64,000 nt of DNA from Acanthosepion esculentum (GCA_964036315.1 OZ038496.1:11625035-11689034); one strand, 5' to 3'. Counted from the first letter of the stretch, positions 48,916 through 61,065 are shown. Notes: generated by a model from the letters alone, not told the origin. Numbers and translations: made by a program.

Positions 48916-49796
48916 ATTTTAAAAAAATTAAATTTAAAATTCTCGTCTTTGCCTCCTTTTCGTGAACACGTATAATAGCATCAACGTAAACATCACTTTA
49001 ATCCGAAGCAATCCTAAGTGACGAAAGGCGTCACACGAAAACTTTTTTCCCCCTTTGTCATAGTCATCCCTAGGCTTTTTCTTGGTATAGAAACATTTAT
49101 ATATCGTTTTCACGTATATAAATAAATAAAAAATAAAATTCATCTGAAAATAGTTAAAATCTATTTTCTATAACGACAGAGGTAAAGTAAAAATCAAGTG
49201 TCCAGCAGCTTAACGGAAAACACTTTTTGTCTCGCTAATGTAGATTCTGTACTTTTTTAGTTTGACAACGGCTTTAAAATACGCCATAGTAATTTTTCCC
49301 TCGAATTGATTCAGATATATATATATATATATATACTATATATGTATGTACGCGTGTCTGTTTGTCTACTTTTTCCAGCTAAAGAATCTTAAGATATATG
49401 GGATTTTGAAAACATGCTGACAGCCAATAAAATAGACGATTAGCAAAAACGATTTTTGCTTCGATATATTTTGATTAGGCACAGCATTTTCTTTTTTTTT
49501 TCTGTTGGCGATAACCAATTAATATGCCAGATTGTGTAATGTTTAGAGGCTTGGGACTAGACAAGTTCGAGTTATTGTGGAGATCTTCATATTCAAATTC
49601 TCGCGACAGTATGAACGAAACCTTTCCTCATCTATGCGCTAAACTGGGTCCTTTAGACGTGGTTGATGATCGATATAGAAGAATTAAAAAAGTAATTAAA
49701 GTCTAGTGGGCCTTCTACTTGAACTGTATCTGAGCTCCTCTCAACATAGTTGCGCTATAAACCACGGGTAGACTCTGAGGCTGTTGAATAAAAACG
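48916..49796. other. No gene seen
   Basis: Short (TA)n at 49314-49334. The small open frame 49524-49706 (60 codons) has no recognised motif. Confidence 0.45.
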
Positions 49797-50350
49797 GATA
49801 TGCAGTGTAATTGGCCCCGATCTGTCATCTCGTCTGCAGTCTCTCTCTCACAGATGCGGCGTTGCCTCGCTCTGTCGTTTTTATAAATACTTTCACGGTA
49901 ATTGCTCCGAGGAGCTGCTTTCGCTGGTTCCTAGGCCTCATGAATTTAAACGTCCCACGAGGCTGGCATCCCGTTCCCACCCCTTCACCGTTGAAACTGT
50001 TAGATGTAGACGTCTCTTCTACTCAAATTGCTTCATGTCTCGCATATCTCGCCTGTGGAACTCCCTTCCTTATTCCTGTTTCCCTGACAAATATAATCTC
50101 CAACTATTTAAGTGTAACGTCAATCGACATCTCCAGTTGCCTTGATCTATTCACTTCTCTTCTCCACATCCTTTCCCCTTTCATTCCTATCGGCTCTCGC
50201 TCCAAATCTTCTGTAACCCCCTTGCCTTGATCGATCCACTATCTTTCTCCACATCCTCTCCTTTTCCACTCCTATCTGTTCTTCCTCCAAACCTTCTGTA
50301 ACCCCCTGCGTACTAGAGGCTTCCAACCTTGCTTGGGGTGATAAGCTTTA
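49797..50350 (+). pseudogene. LINE 3'-end copy (same family as 17645-19500)
   Basis: A 5'-truncated copy containing only the last part of the reading frame and the 3' UTR. It starts at the block ICSVIGPDLSSRLQSLSHRC and contains FYKYFHGNCSEELLSLVPRP then HEFKRPTRLASRSHPFTVET and RLWNSLPYSCFPDKYNLQLF in one frame. At 49930 it retains 7 bases that are missing from the longer copy at about 19103. The 3' end CTTGGGGTGATAAGCTTTAA passes into a short A run. Confidence 0.88.
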
Positions 50351-51310
50351 AAAAAAAATACAAATTACTTGAGCAGATGTGCATGTTCAGAAATGAGCAA
50401 CCAATAATTCCTATGGATAGGAAAAACAACTAGGAATGGTCGTAGTCCATAATCAAGTAGGCAAGTTCTTCATCAAAGCCTTATTGGGGTTTGTAACGTA
50501 TTTGCAGTTTTACGATTTAAATATGTGTCAATTAATTCTACGATATTTGCGTTACTTAATTAAACGATCTCTTTTGATGAAACTTTTGACAGGAACATGT
50601 TTTCGAGAATTACAAAAATACATCAAAACAACGCATGCGAAAGAGTAATTTACTGAGCGTAACCGATATGTGGCACAAGGCCAAACGTATGGAGCACCCT
50701 GTGAGTATCGAAATCATTATTCGGTTGTAATTGATCTAGAAAGACCAGAATGTTAACTATTATACCACGTCGAAGTGCCCAGTCTTATTTACTAGACATA
50801 GTTTACATGTGGCACAAGGATAAAAAAATATGGAGCCCCCTTTACGATCGAACTCAGTATTCAGTCTTAATTTGTATAGCGATGCACGATTGCAAACTAT
50901 TACAGGAAGTCGAAGGCCATAAGCGATGCATGAGAAATAATTAAGCAGCTAATATTTTCTTCGTATTCTTATAAAAGTTATTTTGAGTGTTGAGTGGATG
51001 AGTTGACATTCTTGTTTTTCGAGGGTTTTTTTTTTTTCGTAAACTGTGAACATAATTGCAGAGCGAGAAGTTCTGCTAAATAAAAATCGTGTCGGTTTTA
51101 CGCGTCTTAATTGCTAAGGTTACTCTTCGGTTACAGGAGATGGAAAAGCGGACGCCAGGTTAAATTTCTGCGTGAGATACATATTGAATTAAAAATTTTC
51201 GATCTAAGTGGGTCGACATTAACCAAAATAAAATACGCAGGGATACCAATGAAGCACATGTAATCACTAAAAATCACATTCATATAATAAAAAAATAATG
51301 CCAGAATAAA
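50351..51310. other. Unassigned with a decayed tandem duplication
   Basis: Blocks at about 50665-50740 and 50800-50870 are related: each has ATGTGGCACAAGG, then TATGGAGC(A/C)CCCT and a T(G/C)TTAATTG-like end, spaced about 135 bases. No coding support. Confidence 0.45.
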
Positions 51311-51315
51311 AAATC

Positions 51316-51316
<1 letters not shown>

Positions 51317-51384
<68 letters not shown>
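51317..51384. repeat. (TA)n microsatellite
   Basis: Plain TA tract. Confidence 0.95.
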
Positions 51385-51387
<3 letters not shown>

Positions 51388-51562
51388 TGGTTGGATTGAT
51401 GTGAGTTTGTCACAAACCCACATAAATTCAACCGAATATGTTAGCTCTATCTCTGATATTGAGCGCTTTCTAATAAGTACCGCGCACATAATATATAAAT
51501 AATAATATATATAATATTTTAGACATATATATATATATTTATATTTATATACACACACTTTT

Positions 51563-51564
<2 letters not shown>

Positions 51565-51618
<54 letters not shown>

Positions 51619-51672
51619 TAGATAGATAGATATTGATAATATTAGTGGTCAATGTATATATATATATATATA
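51565..51672. repeat. (CA)n, (TA)n and GATA tracts
   Basis: CA 51565-51588, TA to 51606, GA/GATA to 51632, and a further TA tract near 51655-51671. Confidence 0.9.
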
Positions 51673-51679
51673 GATAGAC

Positions 51680-51767
51680 AACAAAGATGGTTACCGAACC
51701 ATCTTTGTTTCCCACCTGATGAGATGCTTAGCTTTAAGCGTCGAAACAAATCTGCATCTTTGTAGTG
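51680..51767 (+). ncRNA. Hammerhead ribozyme candidate with upstream hairpin
   Basis: CTGATGA at 51716-51722 is the canonical conserved box. Stem II follows without a bulge: GATGCTT (51723-51729) with AAGCGTC (51736-51742), one G-U pair. Then GAA (51743-51745). Stem III is ACAAA (51746-51750) with TTTGT (51759-51763), loop of 8. A at 51764 is H17, so the predicted cleavage site is 51764/51765. Stem I is short: CAC (51713-51715) with GTG (51765-51767). A perfect 13-bp hairpin (51680-51692 with 51697-51709, loop ACCG) sits just upstream. A decayed relative is at 14755-14850. Its host repeat is unknown; PLE and small circular-RNA retroelements both carry such ribozymes. Confidence 0.72.
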
Positions 51768-51890
51768 ATTACTTGTTTGTTTGTATGTAATAACTTATAA
51801 TAAATAACTATTGCTTTACTTTTAGTATTGATCCCTCTTTTAAATTAATGTTATGAACGTTTAAATTTATATTCTTTTCGTTCTCATTAC

Positions 51891-51892
<2 letters not shown>

Positions 51893-51946
<54 letters not shown>
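51893..51946. repeat. (TA)n microsatellite
   Basis: Plain TA tract bordering a PLE fragment. Confidence 0.95.
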
Positions 51947-51949
<3 letters not shown>

Positions 51950-51953
<4 letters not shown>

Positions 51954-52640
51954 ATCTCCAATGGATTAAATAATATTATGTTGGTCACACCACAAACTCG
52001 CTTTTAAGACGCTTAACTCTACATTTAACTGATAACCCTAACATTTTTAGACATTCAAAACAACATGCCTGCCGCGTACTCAATTCCGGAAAATCCTTGT
52101 TGACAACACAATTATACTTAAACATGGAAATTATAAACAAAAATTAAAAATCCTTGAAGCTATATACATAAAACAGTTGAAACCTAACCTGAACAAATTA
52201 AGCTATGAAATCTCCACAAACATTCTTAAATGCCTATAATCTATAGCAGAAGCCATTGGTTTATACCAATGGCTTCCCATACTTAATAATTCTCGTTTTC
52301 ACTCCCGCGTGGTCATGTGTAACGTCACGAGCTACGACGCGTTTTTCGCTTCCTTGGCTCGTAAATAAGAGTTTGTCTTTACTTTGAGCTTATTCAAACA
52401 GCAACGGCGGGCCATTATTGGGGTTTCATACATGTGTTTGATTTATTAAAATTGTCATCTTTGATAATGGCTTATGTAAGCCGAAAGCTTAGATTGGATT
52501 CAAACATGTATCAATATGGTGTTTTCCTTTCGTCTTTCAAAGATAATGTGATTAAGCTTATCAGACAATACGAAAGGAACTTACTTAAAATAAATAGACA
52601 AAACTTGTCTATATTATTTAATGAAACATGCATTAATATA
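51950..52640 (+). mobile_element. Penelope-like element 3' module
   Basis: In order: YYVGHTTNSLLRRLTLHLTD (GIY-YIG piece, about 51980-52035); RHSKQHA; ILEAIYIKQLKPNLNKLSYE and a stop near 52240; a 3' region of about 200 bases; the hammerhead-position block TGGCTTATGTAAGCCGAAAG (52466-52485); then KLIRQYERNLLKINRQNLSI and FNETC, which runs into (TA)n at 52638. This arrangement, C-terminus then N-terminus, is what a pseudo-LTR or a tandem PLE junction gives. Confidence 0.75.
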
Positions 52641-53320
52641 TATATATATATATATATTTATTTATTTATTTATATATGCATGTGCGTGTGTAAAACTTTC
52701 AGAGAATATCTGTAACAGACAATATGAATAAAGGTGAAAGGAAAACTTAGCTGACGTGTTTCGACCTTTGACAGACTTTGTCGATGTTAGTGCAAGGATG
52801 TTATTTTATAATAAATATTTATTTAGAAGAGCAAAAATTTTATTCGTTTTTAAATTTTCCGGAATGCTTATAAATCTTAATCAGGCTAGTTGAAAAGTTA
52901 GGTAAACTATGGAAGACACGAAGTAACACAAGTCCATTTCTAATAAACGAAAGTGAGTAAGTGAAGTTCATGATTGTTTTAATGCAAATTCGTATTTAAA
53001 TTAATATGTCATGGGATTAACACATATTTTGAATTTGGAATAAAATGATCTTATTAATTTCGCTGTTTTCTTTTAGGTTTTTTTAACAATTTTGTAGTCA
53101 GATATATTAACGCACAATGGGGGCTGGTGGTAATAAAAGATTTCTTGATCTAAAATAACAGGGTTAAAATTTATATTAATAATAAATGAACACAATATAA
53201 TTATAACATCAACGAAATACAGTACTCGCCAGCGGCGTGAAGTAGATAAACCACTTAGACAATATGTTACCCCCACTTGCAATAGTGTCCAACCTATTTA
53301 TAATGCTTGGGATATACTCA
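52641..53320. other. No gene seen
   Basis: At 52740-52790 the minus strand has GGTCGAAACACGTCAGC, reminiscent of the 3' half of a minimal hammerhead core (GAA-AC-AC-GU-C). The 5' box is not recognisable. The rest is featureless. Confidence 0.4.
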
Positions 53321-53324
53321 TTTG

Positions 53325-53860
53325 CGTTCATAGGCATTCTATATAACAAAAACAGTATTACCAGCAATTATCAGCAATATATTATTACTAGCAATACATT
53401 TATTTTAAAATTACCAGCAATACATTTTGAAACAAAAATAGTACCAGCAACAAAACTCTTGTAGAGATTAAATAATCCATTGAGGTTGATATGTCATAAA
53501 ACAAAATAAACTAAATAAACCAGACTCTCTACAAACCCTCTTTACAAAAATACGTCAATGAAGTCTGATCTACGAACTGATTTCATACGAAGAATACATA
53601 TTCTATTATTACGAACAAATCCTAAAAAAATATTGGCATTAAATAACCGTTGAGGTTGATATGTCATAAAACAAAATAAACCAAATAAACCAGACTCTCT
53701 ACAAACCCTCTTTACAAAAATACGTCAACGAAACTTGATCTACAAACTGATTTCTTACAAAGAATACATATTCTATTCATACGATACTATCCTAAAATCT
53801 TGTTGGCATTAAATAACCCATCGAGGTGGTGATATGCAGTAAAACAAACTAAATCAAAAC
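53325..53860 (-). repeat. Composite repeat R1 ends, tandem duplication
   Basis: ACCAGCAATA units (53355-53430) are followed by the terminal block TAAATAATCCATTGAGGTTG (53468). An approximately 170-base segment then repeats: CAGACTCTCTACAAACCCTC occurs at about 53522 and 53692, each followed by TTTACAAAAATACGTCAA, and the terminal block TAAATAACC recurs at 53641 and 53810. Confidence 0.7.
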
Positions 53861-54309
53861 CAAAGCTTGACAATTGGCACGTGTATAAAACTCAGTGTTG
53901 AGGACCAAATGCGTTTGTGCCTGACGATTGCGACGTGCATGAGAACCTAAGTGCGCACCAAACTGTGAAGAACAAATGAATGTTTAATTTTACTATCTAC
54001 ACATATACATATATATTCATTTAAGACAGAATTCAACTTTGGATGGTCATATTCTATAACTAGACGGTAGCCATATGTGTGCGTGTCTGTTTGGGCATGT
54101 GCGCTTGCATGTGTGTGTTTAGTTGCAGCTCAGTTCTCGCCGTAAATTTCTATTAATTATATTCTAAACAAAGTTGTTTCTGACGCTAACACGTCTCCTT
54201 CCATCTCATAAAATTTTCTCACCTTCTTCCGACATTCTGCAACGCCCTCGTACACTTGGTACATCGCTACAACACCGTACAACACACACGCACACACTAC
54301 ACTACACTA
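53861..54309. other. No gene seen
   Basis: No recognised structure before the CA tract. Confidence 0.4.
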
Positions 54310-54325
54310 CACATACACACACACA

Positions 54326-54413
<88 letters not shown>
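54310..54413. repeat. (CA)n(TA)n microsatellite
   Basis: CA to 54357, TA to 54413. Confidence 0.95.
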
Positions 54414-54415
<2 letters not shown>

Positions 54416-54976
54416 CTCTGTTTTTCATTGTTTTAAGTGTCTTTTACTCTTCTGTGGAATTTTGACAGACAACGTCATCCAATTATCTGAAATCTCACAC
54501 TTTATTTATTTTCTTTTTTTCTTTTCCATGTGGAAATGAATTATCTGTTGACAAGCTATTTCTGACGTAATTCAAGTTACTCATGGATCTAATAACGAAA
54601 GAATTCTTTCTCTCTCCAAGAAACGCTTATCTTCACCTCTTATAAGGCGAGGCAGGTTCATCATATCAATTAACACTATGCCTATTAACCCGCTTCCATT
54701 TATTTTACTTACTCCCGACACAGGCTGCCACATAACAACTTCGCTTCCTACTACTGCTCCCCCTTCATCCTACTCCTCACATTATTATTATTAGTAGTAG
54801 TAGTAGCAATTTCATTCCTTTCTAAACACTAGTGTGTACATGTGTTCAAGTAACAGTAAATTTCTACAATATTTGATGGTTCTTATCAGTAGTTCCGGTG
54901 TTCCTAATTCGTACTGAACTTGAGTGCCTACGCGGTGTTATTTCACAGTTCTTCTTGTGTGTCCGGAGCACTCCTA
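54414..54976. other. No gene seen
   Basis: Short TTA/TAG run at 54781-54806; otherwise featureless. Confidence 0.4.

Positions 54977-54977
<1 letters not shown>

Positions 54978-55026
<49 letters not shown>
54978..55026. repeat. (ATT)n microsatellite
   Basis: On the minus strand this is an (AAT)n tail following the 3' end of a LINE fragment. Confidence 0.95.
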
Positions 55027-55028
<2 letters not shown>

Positions 55029-55520
55029 TCCTTTGATTTCTGGTGTGTACACATTTCTCGACCAGAGACCCAAGGTTAGCAATGGCTTCATGACACTTTC
55101 CACTGACAAAAAAAAAATGACATAGATAAACCCTTCGTAAAGTGTGGACTGTACATTTTTGTATCTCTTTGAGGCATGGACTTCCAGGGATCCCTTCAAT
55201 TAGTCTACTGGAATCTTTTCCAAAAAATCCTAGGGCTCCAACTACAACAGGGATTGTTGATATTCCTATGTGCCACATTTTTTAGATTTCTATTTCAAGT
55301 GCCTTGCATTTTGACAGCTTTTTGAATATCTTCAAAGATACATTACAGTCTGCAGGGACTGCCATATCAATAAGGAGGCACTTTTTTTGTTTGTGATCTT
55401 TAATAACAATGTCTGGGCGGTTGGCTTTGATTGTTCTGTCAGTGTGTATTGTGTAGAACCCATAGAATTGTAACAGGTCCTATCTCCGTAACCGGGTCTG
55501 GGTGGTGTTCATACCAGTTT
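55027..55520 (-). pseudogene. LINE C-terminal fragment A
   Basis: The minus strand shows IQANRPDIVIK-like sequence near 55430-55400, then VPADCNV-like and MWHIGISTIPVVVGALGFFG (55278-55215) and RLIEGIPGSPCLKEIQKC. The same blocks occur in fragment B (ANRPDIIVKKRK, IVPVVEGALEMMKK). The RPD(I/V) block and an upstream zinc-knuckle-like Cys-His region in fragment B suggest a restriction-like-endonuclease LINE (R2/NeSL style), but this class call is tentative. The 3' UTR ends CAGAAATCAAA and runs into (AAT)n. Confidence 0.65.
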
Positions 55521-55575
55521 CTTTCAGTTTCCTTCCCGTAGAAGTGGCAAATTTCCCATGTGCCACATTTTTCAA

Positions 55576-55628
55576 ATTATTATTATTAATATTATTATTA
55601 TTGTTATTATTATTATTATTATTATTGT
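55576..55628. repeat. (ATT)n microsatellite
   Basis: The (AAT)n tail of LINE fragment B when read on the minus strand; one GTT interruption. Confidence 0.93.
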
Positions 55629-56555
55629 TATTTTGATTTCTGCTATGGTCACACTTACTACCAAGTCTGCCTGAAGACCTAAGGCAGGTCGTGGGGTGTG
55701 TTTTTTGGCTATATTTCATGATTTGTTTTTCTAACTCCCATTACATAACTAGCGTTACATGAACAAAGTTCTTAGTCTACGGACTGTACATTGCAAAAGA
55801 ATTCTTTTATATTTATCCTAAACTGGGATTTCCAGGGATTTTTTTTCAATGTGTTGCTGTTGTGTTCCTTTTTTCATCATTTCAAGCGCACCTTCTACCA
55901 CTGGCACTATTCTTGTTTTCAATTTTCGCATTTTTACTATTTCGCTTTCCAGGTCTTTATACTTCGACAGTTTTTCAAATGATTTCGTTTTTATTCTTAC
56001 AGTCCGCTGGACAAGCCATATCAATGTGTAGGCAAGTCTTTTCTTTATTTTCCGTTTTTTTACAATTATGTCCGGCCTATTTGCTTTAAAATTCCCGTCT
56101 GTAAAGATGATGTAATCCCATAGAATTGTTTTGTCTTCTATTCCTGTAACCGATGCAGGGTGACGTTCATACCTGTGTGTGTTTACATCTTTTCCAACGT
56201 GTTTGCACATTGTCCAGTGTAAATATTGCCCCTCTCTATAGCGACGATGTTTATATTCATTTGGCTCAAGTACATAACATCCTGAGATTAGATGGTCTAT
56301 GGTTTCCTGATATTTCTCACAGAACCTGTATTCTTGATCCACACTATTGTGTATGATAATTGCTTGATAGTTTCAGACTCTGGTCTTGCGCTGCAAGAAT
56401 AAAGCCTTCCGTTTCAGCCTTTAATTCAGATGCTCGTTACCATCGATGAGTGTTAACTTGATCAAAAGGAACTTTATTAGCACGTTCTGGATGTTGGCCA
56501 TGGAGAGGCTTTTCTTGCCAACTTTTGTTTCATCTAATCAAGAGCTTTAACTTTG
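55629..56555 (-). pseudogene. LINE C-terminal fragment B
   Basis: Begins near 56550 with ENWQEKPLHGQHPERANKVP and SELKAETEGFILAAQDQSLK (with stops). The 174-codon frame 56342-55818 follows: FCEKYQETIDHLISGC (CCHC-type knuckle remnant), LEPNEYKHRRYREGQYLHW, ILWDYIIFTDGNFKANRPDI, SKYKDLESEIVKMRKLKTRI and VPVVEGALEMMKKGTQ. A 3' UTR runs to GCAGAAATCAAAA and (AAT)n. It is the same lineage as fragment A. There is no RT domain here. Confidence 0.72.
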
Positions 56556-56558
56556 GCT

Positions 56559-56622
56559 TTATTATTATTATTATTATTATTATTTTTGTTGTTGTTGTTG
56601 TTGTTGATGATGATGATGATAA
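56559..56622. repeat. (ATT)n(GTT)n(GAT)n compound microsatellite
   Basis: Three trinucleotide runs in succession, bordering LINE fragment B on its 5' side. Confidence 0.95.
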
Positions 56623-56704
56623 TAATCCAGAAAAGTCAGAACCTTCTTTTAGCAGATCAATTGAAAAATCTCTTACGTAATGAAGTATTATCCCATCATT
56701 ATCA

Positions 56705-56948
56705 TCGCCTTTAGTCCCTGTCCTCTTTCAGTTTTCGGGGACGGGGTGTGCAAACGAAACAGACAATCTCCTCCAGGATAATCTGGTGGCCATGACAATC
56801 AGTTCTGACATTGTCATGGCCGTCCGCTCTTTGAAGTTGTCTGAATAGCCGTTGCGTTGCCGTCCCCCGATTGCGTCCGCCTTCAAATTGCCTTGCATGA
56901 TGGTCATGCAAAGGCTTTTATGCCGTGTGACATGGCCAACCCAACCTA
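56705..56948 (-). pseudogene. LINE C-terminal tail fragment
   Basis: The minus strand reads LGWVGHVTRHKSLCMTIMQG, GGRQRNGYSDNFKERTAMTM and SELIVMATRLSWRRLSVSFA. This matches the general C-terminal pattern GH-x-x-R-H ... GRQR ... W of many LINE proteins. It is cut on its 5' side by the end of the maT element at about 56950. Confidence 0.65.
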
Positions 56949-56949
56949 A

Positions 56950-58035
56950 ATGACGTAGAAATGAAAATAAGACTGACATCTCATTTTAACAGGTATACAG
57001 GTTGCGATGGATAAATTGTCGTCTAAATGACACAGTACTGAAAATGACACAGGCATCTCATTTTAACAGGTGTACAGGGTGCGATGGACGAATTGTCGTC
57101 TAAATGACGCAGAACTGAAAATGACACAGGCATCTGATTTTAACAGATATACAGGCTGCGATGGATAAATTGTCGTCTAAATGACGCGAAAATGAAAATA
57201 ACCTTGACATCTCATTTTAACAGATATATTTGCCAAAACTACACAAAATTTTATTGAAATACTATAGGGTAAACTTATTCAAGAAAGCCGCCGTCGGCTT
57301 CAATCACAACCTCCAGACGACTTCGACATCTCCTGTATCTCTTCTGATCGGTCAACGTGTATAATTTGATGAATGCTGCCATAATCCTTGAATTCAATTC
57401 ACTTTTGGTGTTACAAGGAGTTTGTTGGTCTCTCTCTCAACTGGGCCCCACACATAATAGTCAAGGGGGTTGTAGTCTGGGGAGTTAGGTGGCCACACGT
57501 CAGGGGTGACATTGTCATAGAAATTGTCTGACAATCATGACTGTGTTCTTCTGCTAATGTGGCATGGTGCAGTGTCCTGTTGTCAGATATAGATCCTTCC
57601 AGCAGCCATCCTCATGACTCAGGGCAGAAGTATTTCCTCGCGGCACTCAATATGAGGCTATTTAGGAAGAGGAATGAAAGCATAATGTCGCCGTCACTAG
57701 TGACCATTCCAAACACCATGATGTTGACTGTTGTTTTCATCACTCTCGGGACATCTTTGGGAGACACAGCATCCTCTGCATTGTCCTAAGTTTGAAAATC
57801 AAACATTCTGAAATGTTCCTATTGGAGCTTCCGGTGCGAATGCCAAGTAGTAAAGCATGCCATTTCCAAACTTATAGTAGAGTGTATTGCATCATGAGGC
57901 TTTTTTTTATCACAGATGGTGCCCAAATGACACTACTATACTGTGCAGTGGACAAAATAAAATTAAAAAAACAAATCGCATGGGCGAAATTTTAAATATA
58001 AAATGGCGAGAATTTTCATATTGCACCGTGTAGTA
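56950..58035 (-). mobile_element. maT-like (DD37D) transposon with triplicated end
   Basis: The left end is present three times in tandem at 77-base spacing: CAGGTTGCGATGG at 56998, CAGGGTGCGATGG at 57075, CAGGCTGCGATGG at 57152. Each is followed by ATAAATTGTCGTCTAAATGA-like sequence, with a partial unit before the first. The right end is GCGAGAATTTTCATATTGCACC (58005-58027). Minus-strand transposase pieces: QQDTAPCHISRRTQS (about 57590-57545), NFYDNVTPDVWPPNSPDYNP (about 57525-57465), LDYYVWGP and the C-terminal KPTAAFLE (about 57295). It is the same family as 29190-30095. Confidence 0.8.
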
Positions 58036-58190
58036 CTTAATATAAATCTTTCGAAATTAAAGGTAGATACCTGGAATTTAAGTGATGGCACCGATCCTGA
58101 ATTCATAATAAAAATTCGGTATGTAGAATTATAAAATACCAAACAATTCAAATAATTCGGTGTATGTATTATTTATAACCAATTTAATAT
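58036..58190. other. Short AT-rich spacer
   Basis: Nothing recognised; TATGTAGAATTATAAAATAC-type sequence leads into the minisatellite. Confidence 0.4.
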
Positions 58191-58194
58191 AGGC

Positions 58195-58895
58195 GAAATT
58201 TAGCACAAAGTAAAATTTAGCATAATTGGAATATAGTAAGAGTGAAATTTAGTACAGGTTAAATTACGTATAGGAGAAATTTAGTATAAGTGATATTTAG
58301 TATAAGTGATATTTAGTATAAGTGATATTTAGTATAAGTGATATTTAGTATAGGTGAAATTTAGATTAAGTGAAATTTAACATAAGTGAAATATAGTATA
58401 GGTGAAATTTAGTATCAGGGAAATATGGTATAGGTGAAATTTAGTATAGGTGAAATTTAGTATCAGTGAAATATACTACAGGTGAAATTTACTATAAGTG
58501 AAATTTCGTATAAGTGAAACATAGTATAGGCGAAATTTAATATAAGTGAATTATAGTATAGGTGAAACTTAGATTAAATGAAATTTAATATAAATGGATT
58601 ATAGTATAGGTGAAATTTAGTATCAGTGAAATATAGTATAGGTGAAATTTAGATTAAATGAAATTTAATATAATGACATGTAGTATAGGTGACATTTACT
58701 ATCAGTGAAATTTAGTACAGGTGAAATTTAGTATAAGTGAAATATACTATAGGTGAAATTTAGAATAAGTGAAATCTAATATAAGTGAAATATGGTACAG
58801 GTTAATTTAGTATAAGTGAAATATAGTATAGGTGAAATTTAGTATAAGTGGAATTTAGTTTAGGTGAAATTTAGTATAAAGGAAATATAGTATAG
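58195..58895. repeat. 16-bp minisatellite
   Basis: About 40 imperfect copies of GTGAAATTTAGTATAA/G. Local homogenised runs exist, for example four nearly identical GTGATATTTAGTATAA units at 58283-58345. No coding potential. Confidence 0.93.
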
Positions 58896-58899
58896 GTAA

Positions 58900-59245
58900 A
58901 AGTGAACATAGAATAGGTTGCGCCACTCATTACTAAAAACATAACATTACCCTAAAAACTAGAGTCATGTTCTAAAAGAATTGTTTGAACAAAAGGATTT
59001 TATGAATTTCAACTGACAGTAGTACTGGCTCCACGCTAAATGAATGCCAGATGTTTCTCTATAATGAAACAGGGTAACCCTTCAGATAATCAGCTAAAAA
59101 TAATCTGGTAAATTCTGCTTTGCTTAAACTACGTAAAATAAACTGTTATTTTATAACACAGTGGCGACCCTGGCAATTGGGTTTTCGGTAGAATCTAGCA
59201 GGTTTTCGGTAACTGTTTCTTAGTTTAGTTGGAGGGTCGGCGAGC
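58900..59245. other. No gene seen
   Basis: No recognised structure. Confidence 0.4.
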
Positions 59246-59249
59246 AGAT

Positions 59250-59830
59250 GTTTCGTTTGATTGAATTTGTTTAACGGCATATCAACATATATGGCCGACA
59301 TCTAAATATTTTGAACAAAATTATATGGCTTGAAATAGAAGCAATTGCTCGCATTCAACTGTAGATAGAATATATTGTTGATCATTTTGCTATAATTTGT
59401 ATTGTTGGTAATTCTACTATAAAATGTATTGTTGGTCACTTTCCTATAATGAAATATGTTGCTGGTCATACTAATATAATGAAATGTATTGCTGGTCATT
59501 CTGCTATAAAATGTATTGTTGGTAATTATTTAGCTATAAATTTTATTGGTATTTCTACTATAAAATATATTGTTGGGCACATTCCTTTAATGAAATGTAT
59601 CGATGGCCATTCTACTACAGATATGTATTTTTATACTTTCATGGGGTTTGTTTACGGGTCCACTATTTGCCCATAGCTAGGACCCTAACTGATACTACTA
59701 CCCTGACTCCGGCTGAACCTGGGATCGACGGTAATTAAGCGGTGGTTCCGCCCTACTCAAAACATCCAATCTCCAAATCAGAAGCCATGCTGCCGGATGT
59801 AGTTTACCATCACACCCAGAATTGGCGCGT
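59250..59830 (+). repeat. Composite repeat R1, plus orientation
   Basis: The head AACGGCATATCAACATATAT (59272) and GGCCGACATC are followed by about ten units near ATGTATTGTTGGTCATTCTA (59370-59620). Then come TATTTGCCCATAGCTAGGAC, TGAACCTGGGATCGACGG and GGTGGTTCCG, and finally GCCGGATGTAGTTTACCATC. The unit sequence differs from other R1 copies, so the inner minisatellite evolves fast. Confidence 0.65.
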
Positions 59831-60354
59831 GGAGGCGATTGTGCGGTATATTCAGCTTAGAATGGGTGGGTTGTTTATGCTGGAATCGAGGTAATCAACG
59901 ACGCTGTATATTCTCATGATGTCAGCATTTTGTGAAACCTGCGCTACAAGAATTACCCAATGTTTTCAGCATGTATTTGCTGCGTAGTCCACCCTTACTC
60001 GTTGGAATAATGTTTAATTGTAATGAACTAATATACCATGTTCTTATTGATTTTACGCCGTTCAGGGAATAGCAGTTTATTTTGCGCCGATTAAGTGAAG
60101 GATTATCAGTACCGTTACCGTTATCAGGTCCAGTAATGAAGGGCACAGCTTTATTTTTCCTGCAATCTGTAGATCTTTTCACAGACTTTCACTCTCTTAC
60201 CGTTGTTGGAAAATCCTATTAACAATAATTAGGTTTGTTTTTCTCACATATATCTTTCATTCTTTCTTCCTCGCTTTTTCTTACTTCTTTTTTCTTTATT
60301 CTTGTCAACAATCTTTCAATCTCTCTATCCATGTATTGGTTCTTCTTGACTTTC
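59831..60354. other. No gene seen
   Basis: No recognised structure; T/C-rich near 60240-60330. Confidence 0.4.

Positions 60355-61065
<711 letters not shown>

Noticed and set aside
49811..50230. 139-codon open frame as a distinct protein
   Set aside because: Most of it is the wrong frame across a LINE 3' end. The real LINE motifs are in another frame.
54864..55199. Asn-rich protein frame
   Set aside because: The poly-Asn run is the (AAT)n tail of a LINE fragment, not a gene.
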